A stretch of 64,000 bases of DNA, taken from positions 62,001-126,000 of the forward strand of contig JARVKI010000079.1 in NCBI GenBank assembly GCA_036674765.1. The letters are read 5' to 3'. The position numbers and the translations under genes were made by a program. The notes under the pieces are model-generated. The model was not told the origin of the DNA, did not search any database, and saw only the letters and a list, made by a program, of their open reading frames with translations. The DNA is from Seiridium cupressi (taxonomy: Eukaryota; Ascomycota; Sordariomycetes; Amphisphaeriales; Sporocadaceae). Below, in pieces: positions 58,418 through 64,000 of this stretch (the first letter of the stretch is position 1; the number at the start of each line of letters is the position of its first letter).

Positions 58418-59110
58418 ATGCACATGGCACCACACGACTCGAGGGACGAGGATCTCAGAATCCAATTAGTCTCTGCTGGCGAGACTCCCCGCCCGCTAAA
58501 TGACCCTCTCGATGATGTGTTCGGCTCTGACTCAGGATCACCCATCTTCGAGTCGGACGATCAGACGGAAGCCAGGGAATCTCACCCCTCAGACATCCGG
58601 CGGCTACAGATAGAACATTCCACTGCTGGATACCGTGACGGAATCACTGCAGCCAAGGCCAAGAGCATTCAGGCCGGCTTCGATGAAGGTTTCAGCCTCG
58701 GTGCCACGATCGGGCTGAAAGGTGGGCAGATGCTGGGGCTATTGGAGGGCATCACCGGCGCTCTGCGCGTTGAGAATGGCGATGCCCTCCCGCAGGCTCA
58801 GCAACTCCTAGATGCCGCGAGGAAGGAACTGAGCACCGAAAAGATCTACGATCAGGAGTACTGGGTACCTGACGGCACGTGGAAGTGGGAACTCACATCT
58901 GCTACACCCGAAGGGGACATCGTTTTCGAGGATGTAGCTAGTGCGCACCCGCTGATTGCCAAGTGGAATGGCATCATCAATGATCAAATCAGCAAATGGG
59001 CTATCAACCTGCGGGTTCTGGAGCAGACCAATGAGACTTCGAGCGCCGCGCTTCCGGAGAAGAAGGAGATCAAAGTTGAGCAACAGGCCCGCGTGCAACT
59101 AGATTGGTGA
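58418..59110 (+). CDS. yae1: Yae1, deca-GX3 protein for maturation of the Fe-S protein Rli1/ABCE1
   Basis: A single exon encodes 230 aa. The diagnostic N-terminal Yae1 motif of glycines spaced by three residues lies at about residues 71-110 (GYRDGITAAK, then AGFDEGFSLGATIGLKGGQ, then LGLLEG). Yae1 with its partner Lto1 is known in yeast as an adaptor that recruits the cytosolic Fe-S targeting complex to Rli1, a ribosome-recycling ABC protein. An acidic stretch precedes the motif; the C-terminal half has Trp-rich segments (EYWVPDGTWKWEL) and a helical tail. The ATG at 58418 is followed by a second one two codons later. No intron is needed. Confidence 0.9.
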   Translation: MHMAPHDSRDEDLRIQLVSAGETPRPLNDPLDDVFGSDSGSPIFESDDQTEARESHPSDIRRLQIEHSTAGYRDGITAAKAKSIQAGFDEGFSLGATIGLKGGQMLGLLEGITGALRVENGDALPQAQQLLDAARKELSTEKIYDQEYWVPDGTWKWELTSATPEGDIVFEDVASAHPLIAKWNGIINDQISKWAINLRVLEQTNETSSAALPEKKEIKVEQQARVQLDW

Positions 59111-60584
59111 AGTTGTCTCAAAAGTCTCCGCAGCAAGTTGGGCATTCCGTGACGACCACAACATCTTGCATGTGGGAAAGATCGGTATCCCTCGCCGAGC
59201 ATTCGAGCGACAACTAGTATTGCCGCGCAGGGGAAGGCCCCCACCAACTGAGATGGCCACGTTCGGTAAGCGATACGTGGATGACCCAACCCACGCCCTT
59301 GGGAAGAATGAGAGCCACAAACTCTGCATCAGATGTGAGTCCCCAAGCCGCGTGCTACTACAACCGATTGAATCTCATGTGGCGAATCCTAACAGGAAAT
59401 ACTAGTGCCGGCTGGGCAAAAGCTAAGGTCGCCTTGACAATGTCTGTATCAGTGTTCTCAAGCGTACTCGAGAAGACCCCTAGATTCAATGTACACATTG
59501 GACGTCGAAGAAGACTTGATCACCCAATAACTCATACACCGTCGGCAATCTAGTCTTCGGCATGTCAACACTGCGACCACTGTCCTCGATAGGTCACTGA
59601 TGTGACTTCGGCATTCCTTTCTGACCACACACACACACTGATGGAGGGCATATTTCTTCAACACGAGGATTCAACATCCGACATTGTGACGGCCAATGCA
59701 AGAAAAGCTGTGACAATGCAGTACCACGTTGCATGGCCCCGGGCGCTCGCTACGGCATTCATAGAACAACCGTTCGAGCATGCCACTCAATCATCTGTTG
59801 GGCGACGGGGCGAAATGTTGCGGTCTCCTCGAAACGCGACGAAGAAGGCGGTGCCCATCCATGTTTCGTGACCAGGGTGACCGGAATTATAGCTGCTCTG
59901 CTAGCAATGTGGTATCACCGAGACAACTCTAAATTTTACCCCTGGTTTAGACGCAGGAACATAAAATTGCAAGTGGATTCGGTTGCACTTCTTTTTATGG
60001 TGGGTGACATTGAAAAAATCCACTACCCGCGATCATAGGCCTTGACAGTGATGTCCAAAGAATTACACCTTATCCTGCAGGAATTCCCAAGTGAACTCGG
60101 CGCGCTGCGCCCCGTGTTTCCAAGTCCTGACCAATCAGGGCCGCACAAAACAGTCCAAAGGAGCTATACCCCGTGCTTTGACGTCTCGGCACTGGCAAGG
60201 GTCTGTATGACCTTACCCATTTGGAACTACAACCGCAGACTCGACTGACCGCAATGCGAGTCACTTGCCATTTTCACGTCGTTACCGGCGACCTGGTCAG
60301 TCCACGGGTCAACTATCCAGTATGTTGCCCGACTAACATACTATAAGAGTCACTGCGACACCCTCCAGGACTCGTTCCTCTCCTCCCCTCCTGCCTGTCA
60401 AGTCCTGTTGCGCATCTCGGGGTTCAGTATCAAGGTTATTACCTTCACACTCTTTTACATCTCACTCGCTCAAGTATCTCGGATACTCCACGTTCGCTCC
60501 AAAATTTACATTTCTGTTGTCGAATTTTAGTCCTTTGCAAAGTTGCTTTCTCTCAACAGCCTCTCATCCACTTGAACAGCAAAG
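59111..60584. other. Intergenic region of about 1.5 kb
   Basis: It holds the 3' end of yae1 and the promoter of the wall-protein gene. A short CA repeat (59628-59637) is present. The last 200 nt are rich in C and T, as often seen before highly expressed fungal genes. No gene is recognised. Confidence 0.4.
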
Positions 60585-61307
60585 ATGAAGACCTCAGCTA
60601 TCGCTTTCCTTGCCCTGGCCGCTGGTGCTTTGGCCCACGGTGGTGACGGTGGTGACCACTATCCTCCTCCGCCTCCGGAGGGTCCAGGCGGTCCAGGCGG
60701 TCCTCCTGACTGCACGACCGACAAGCCGGAGCACACCAAGTCTTCCTCGGAGTGGACCACATCTACTATTTACAGTGTGTCGGTTCCTACGACTACCTAC
60801 GAGGAGAGCTCCACGACGGAAGCCATTACTTATCCCGCCAGCTCCCCGACCACTACTTCCAGCGTCGTCGCGACATACCCTGCAAGTTCGTCCTCCATTG
60901 AGGCTTATCCTACATACCCGGCGAGTTCCTCCTCCGTTGAGACTTATCCTACATACTCTGTGAGCATCAGCAGCAGCAGCAGTGTGGAGACCTACCCTGC
61001 CAGCAGCAGCAGTTACCCCGTGGAGACCTACCCAATCGAGACCTCCTCGACCCTGGCCGTGTCATCCTACACCATCGTTCCGTACCCTGTGTCGAGCGCC
61101 TCTTCCACGACTGCTTTGACGACCTTCACTACTGGGAGCTACCCTACTACCAAGGTCTCTGTTGGAACCACCAGCACCAAGACGACCTCCAAGACTGCTG
61201 CTACCTCCACCAGCACCGAGGTGCCAGTAACTGCTGCCGCTGCGGCCAACGTCCAGGGTGCCGGTGCCGCTCTTGCCGCCGCGGCTTTCGTCATGGCTCT
61301 TATTTAG
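60585..61307 (+). CDS. GPI-anchored Ser/Thr-rich cell-wall protein
   Basis: A single exon encodes 240 aa. Residues 1-17 form a signal peptide (MKTSAIAFLALAAGALA). A Pro/Gly-rich segment (residues 18-41) follows. The centre is dominated by Ser, Thr, Pro and Tyr with imperfect repeats of the form YPASSSSVETYPTY, likely O-mannosylated. The C-terminus is a GPI signal: small residues around AANVQGAG, then a hydrophobic tail (ALAAAAFVMALI) at the very end. Such proteins sit in the plasma membrane or are linked to wall glucan. There is no enzymatic domain. Function beyond structure or adhesion cannot be inferred. Confidence 0.85.
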   Translation: MKTSAIAFLALAAGALAHGGDGGDHYPPPPPEGPGGPGGPPDCTTDKPEHTKSSSEWTTSTIYSVSVPTTTYEESSTTEAITYPASSPTTTSSVVATYPASSSSIEAYPTYPASSSSVETYPTYSVSISSSSSVETYPASSSSYPVETYPIETSSTLAVSSYTIVPYPVSSASSTTALTTFTTGSYPTTKVSVGTTSTKTTSKTAATSTSTEVPVTAAAAANVQGAGAALAAAAFVMALI

Positions 61308-61643
61308 CGCATTGCCCTTCTTTTTGGAGAGCTTGGAGTCGGAAATGATCTGAATATGCGAGATTCAAATCATATTTACAATGTTTAATATTTGTTTGTT
61401 TGCATGAGCGAGAAATGTTGGCAGAGTTGGTTGGTGATTGGCATGCTTTTAATTAATGTTGGATGGAAAGGAGCCAGTAGGTGCTCTTGGTTAAACTAGG
61501 TGTTGAAGTAGGATTAGAAGAAATCCAATAGTTATTTACACAAGCTGCCTCGGAGTCCAATGTCCAGGTGAAGAGAATATCAATCGCCGCGAGGGATTAA
61601 TACAAAAGAATTCTCATTAAGCCCCCGCTCCGATTTGAAATTT
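61308..61643. other. Short intergenic region between convergent genes
   Basis: No gene is seen. It should hold the 3' UTRs of the wall-protein gene and the hydratase-like gene. Confidence 0.4.
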
Positions 61644-62648
61644 TTATGTCGCCCACAAAGGCGCCCTCTTCCCAACGAAACCAGCCATCCCTTCTCTACC
61701 ATCTTCTGTCCTAGCATGCAACGCCATCATCCTGCCTGCCCACCTGAGTGCCTTCTCATATCCATCCGCCTCCTCACGTTCGTGAAGATCATTATTTTCC
61801 CTCCATCGATGAGCCTCCAGCTGCGTCCAAAAAGCCCATTTCCCCAACGCCTGTGCCATCGCACTTGTCTCGCTCGATAGCCGCGAGACCATTTCCCCCA
61901 CCCTCCCCTCCAGCGCCTCCTCATCGCCGTCGGGGAATACCTCCACCGGATTTCCCGGCAGCTCGTCCGCCCTCACGCCCTCCGCCAGCGCTGACATGCG
62001 GTAGGCCAACGCGCCACCGACCCGCCTCGACACGGCCGTCGCCGGCGACGTGCACGGGACCCCGATGCGCTGGCCTGGCAGCTGGAACCGCGTGCCCGCG
62101 TACGCGATGGGCAGGTCGGTGGTCAGGGCCAGCTGAGCGCCGGCGGCGGTGGCTAGGCCGTGAACCACACCGATGACGGGTGCTGGGGAGCGGCGGATCA
62201 GGGTCATGACCTCGGCGCAGAGGGCAAAGGTCTCTTTGATCTCCGCGTGACTGAGACGGGACAGTTCTCGGAGGTCGTGGCCGGAGCTGAAGACTGGGCC
62301 GGAACTGCTGCGGAGGACGAGCACGCTGGGGAGGGTCTGGCGGTGGTGGTCCCAATGCGTGGTGTTGAGGAGCCAGCCGTATTTTGAGACTGCGGAGCTG
62401 TCAGGGGTGGGAGCAGATTGGGATTGAGGGTAAGATCTAGGTTGGGAGGCTGCTTCGAGGTCTGAAAGAATGTTTGGATTGAAGGGGGGCAGAATGTAGA
62501 GTTTGCCGTCTGCGGGTGACGTGTTATAGCGATGCAATTGGGAACGCAGATCATGGAGCACGGAGAGTGAGAGTGCATTTCGGGACGACGGGTTAGGAAG
62601 AGTCAGGTAGGCAGCTTTTGGAGGCAACTTGGGCCATTTAGCAGTCAT
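61644..62648 (-). CDS. Enoyl-CoA hydratase/isomerase family protein (ECHDC3-like)
   Basis: A single exon encodes 334 aa. The crotonase fold is recognisable from PNPSSRNALSLSVLHDL near the N-terminus, the first oxyanion-hole block VFSSGHDLREL, and the second block VVHGLATAAGAQLALTTDL followed by FQLPGQRIGVPC. An insert of about 50 residues (roughly 45-95, with a Gln/Ser/Pro stretch) interrupts the first beta strands compared with typical family members. Family members hydrate or isomerise enoyl-CoA thioesters, and the ECHDC3-like branch is thought to be mitochondrial. I see no clear catalytic Glu pair, so a hydratase activity is not assured. It is convergent with the wall-protein gene and followed upstream by the carboxypeptidase-like gene. 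Confidence 0.85.
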   Translation of the reverse strand: MTAKWPKLPPKAAYLTLPNPSSRNALSLSVLHDLRSQLHRYNTSPADGKLYILPPFNPNILSDLEAASQPRSYPQSQSAPTPDSSAVSKYGWLLNTTHWDHHRQTLPSVLVLRSSSGPVFSSGHDLRELSRLSHAEIKETFALCAEVMTLIRRSPAPVIGVVHGLATAAGAQLALTTDLPIAYAGTRFQLPGQRIGVPCTSPATAVSRRVGGALAYRMSALAEGVRADELPGNPVEVFPDGDEEALEGRVGEMVSRLSSETSAMAQALGKWAFWTQLEAHRWRENNDLHEREEADGYEKALRWAGRMMALHARTEDGREGMAGFVGKRAPLWAT

Positions 62649-63160
62649 TATAACTTCTCACTTCGGCAAAGAGGAAAATGATGATGTTTAAGGAACCAAC
62701 CTGAGCGGCCTTTGGACCCGTTGGTTCAACGAGGTGCAATTGGAGATGTGGTTATCGCTTGCGGGGAAGTCATCTCCAAGCCTTCACGTCTTAGTTGACG
62801 CGATCAATAGCATGCCGGGGGGACCAATCAACAATTCGAATACTGCCCCAGAATACGAAATCTTGCCTTCTTGGCTGAGCCGGCGTCCTCTATCGGACAT
62901 GATTGAGATAGGACAGTTACTGGCATACGATAGGACACAGTGACAGATCTGATCATTGTCAGGATACTCGAAAACAGGAAGCAGGATTTCTGATGCCGTT
63001 AGGTGTGCACTTTCAGCACGAAAGGCCTGAAAAATTCCGAGCAATGCTTTGAGGTCTAGTCATTCTCAAGTTATACTGGAGTAATCTCCTGTGCTGGAGA
63101 CAAAAAGAAACCGGGCTAAATTAAACATTGTGACATCTCAGAATCTACTCTACCGGGGGC
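62649..63160. other. Intergenic region
   Basis: It holds the promoter of the hydratase-like gene and the 3' end of the carboxypeptidase-like gene. No further gene is recognised. Confidence 0.4.
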
Positions 63161-64000
63161 TCAATCAACAATCATCTGATCTAAGTCGCCATTCGGGAGT
63201 CTGATCTTGATCATGTTCCCGTGTTCAACCGTCAAGGGTGACTTCAAAACTCGAAATATGGGATATTCGTCCCCTTTCCGCACCGGCACCAAATTGAAAC
63301 TCACGTAAGAGTCGATGCCCTCGGGTTCGAGAGTAGCAAAAGCCAGGGCAACATTCTTCTGCTGAGTGCTGATCAAGAAACTCCCTTTGGGCAACGAGAT
63401 GTTCTTCTCGAAAGACTCTGTTTCTACAGTGACCTTGATCCCGCCCTCGTAGTAATAATCTGCAATCGAGGCCGACTTGATCATTAATGCTTCAACGGGT
63501 CCATTGTAGCCATTATCTAAAGTTTGCACTTCAACGCCAGAATCCTGCAGTCGGGTTGCCAAATCAGACCATGCGCGAGGAATGATGTAAGCTTCTGGTC
63601 TGCTTTTCGTCAAGTTGGCGAAGGTCGGCGACGTGCTTTTCCATCTTGCCGGTGCCTGCACTACCTCACCATTTGTGGTATCAATGAAGGTGACTGTGCG
63701 ATCCACCGTTTCTGAGTAGTCTGAAATGACAATATCTTCTTCACTCTTGATAAAATCCTGGATGGCAATGCCGATGGTCTCGTGAACGTAACTTGCATGA
63801 TCATGCGCTGTTTGTAAAATACTCGATACCATTGTGAGAGCTGTAGCAACTCGTCGCTGGAAATGCTGATCTGCAAGACCAATACCACGTACTTCGCAGA
63901 GGATCGTGATGCACTGGCTCATGGCGTAGTTATTCCTGCCCGATTTCGCGTCGCTCTCAGCCTCCGTGAGCTCGATCTCGCCAGTCGCGTTATTGAAAGA
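63161..64000 (-). CDS. M14-type zinc carboxypeptidase-like protein, 3' part
   Basis: The frame is open to the window edge, and 279 residues are visible; the start and most of the catalytic domain lie beyond 64000. The visible part begins near the end of an M14 domain: YAMSQCITILCEVRGIGLADQHFQRRVA contains the family Glu (CEVRG) that acts as general base. A C-terminal extension of about 200 residues, mostly beta, follows, with SRPEAYIIPRAWSDL and KNVALAFATLEPE, as in fungal secreted M14 proteins. It ends in DLDQMIVD. The zinc ligands cannot be checked from this window. Secretion is expected from the family only. Confidence 0.8.
   Translation of the reverse strand, partial: SFNNATGEIELTEAESDAKSGRNNYAMSQCITILCEVRGIGLADQHFQRRVATALTMVSSILQTAHDHASYVHETIGIAIQDFIKSEEDIVISDYSETVDRTVTFIDTTNGEVVQAPARWKSTSPTFANLTKSRPEAYIIPRAWSDLATRLQDSGVEVQTLDNGYNGPVEALMIKSASIADYYYEGGIKVTVETESFEKNISLPKGSFLISTQQKNVALAFATLEPEGIDSYVSFNLVPVRKGDEYPIFRVLKSPLTVEHGNMIKIRLPNGDLDQMIVD

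Noticed and set aside
57952..58465. Two minus-strand frames between the tRNA and yae1
   Set aside because: One begins at GTG, the other overlaps the start of yae1, and neither shows a domain or splice sites.
1..64000. CRISPR arrays, rRNA genes, intact transposons and bacterial-type operons
   Set aside because: None was seen: no regular spaced repeats, no rRNA-like sequence, no transposase or reverse transcriptase motif, and the gene structure is eukaryotic.

Overview
The window looks like nuclear DNA of a filamentous ascomycete (Pezizomycotina). Nearly every recognisable gene is broken by short introns (mostly 48-95 nt) with GTRNGT-type donors, CTAAC/CTGAC-like branch points and YAG/AAG acceptors. 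Several protein families are typical of that group: DUF6590-like and DUF6594-like proteins, a fungal caspase-like protein, a Mug72/PanE-like protein, a Pho80/PCL-type cyclin, a secreted amidase and a GPI-anchored Ser/Thr-rich wall protein. The order or genus cannot be fixed from the sequence. All splice models below were read by eye and checked for phase; none has transcript support.

Layout. 1.2-4.8 kb: a large uncharacterised protein (+). 5.5-6.6 kb: an F-box-like protein (-). 7.2-8.9 kb: a mitochondrial Mg2+ channel of the Mrs2/Lpe10 family (+). 9.5-11.7 kb: a DUF6594-like membrane-protein relic and a caspase-like protein (+). 12.7-13.9 kb: a DUF6590-like protein (-). 17.8-19.9 kb: a PCL-type cyclin (-). 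19.9-28.3 kb: gene-poor. 28.3-31.5 kb: the mRNA export/splicing helicase Sub2 (-), divergent from the RNase P subunit Rpr2 (+). 32.1-33.5 kb: a UDP-glycosyltransferase (+). 33.7-38.7 kb: an AT-rich island with three small unknown minus-strand genes and a multiply frameshifted pseudogene. 38.7-47.7 kb: gene-poor, with a false assembly duplication around a poly(A) tract and an N gap at 43.2-43.4 kb. 47.7-50.6 kb: a Mug72-like protein with a long disordered tail (+). 52.5-53.0 kb: DASH subunit Hsk3 in three small exons (+). 53.7-55.4 kb: a secreted amidase (-). 57.3 kb: tRNA-Arg(CCG). 58.4-59.1 kb: Yae1 (+). 60.6-61.3 kb: a GPI wall protein (+). 61.6-62.6 kb: an enoyl-CoA hydratase-like protein (-). 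63.2 kb to the end: the 3' part of an M14 carboxypeptidase-like gene (-).

The genes are mostly housekeeping (RNA processing and export, Fe-S assembly factor maturation, kinetochore, cyclin, mitochondrial Mg2+), separated by gene-poor accessory stretches. There is no clear secondary-metabolite cluster and no intact transposon that I can recognise. The accessory part of most interest is the 33.7-38.7 kb AT-rich island. I found no convincing new multi-gene system; the best leads are listed as findings.
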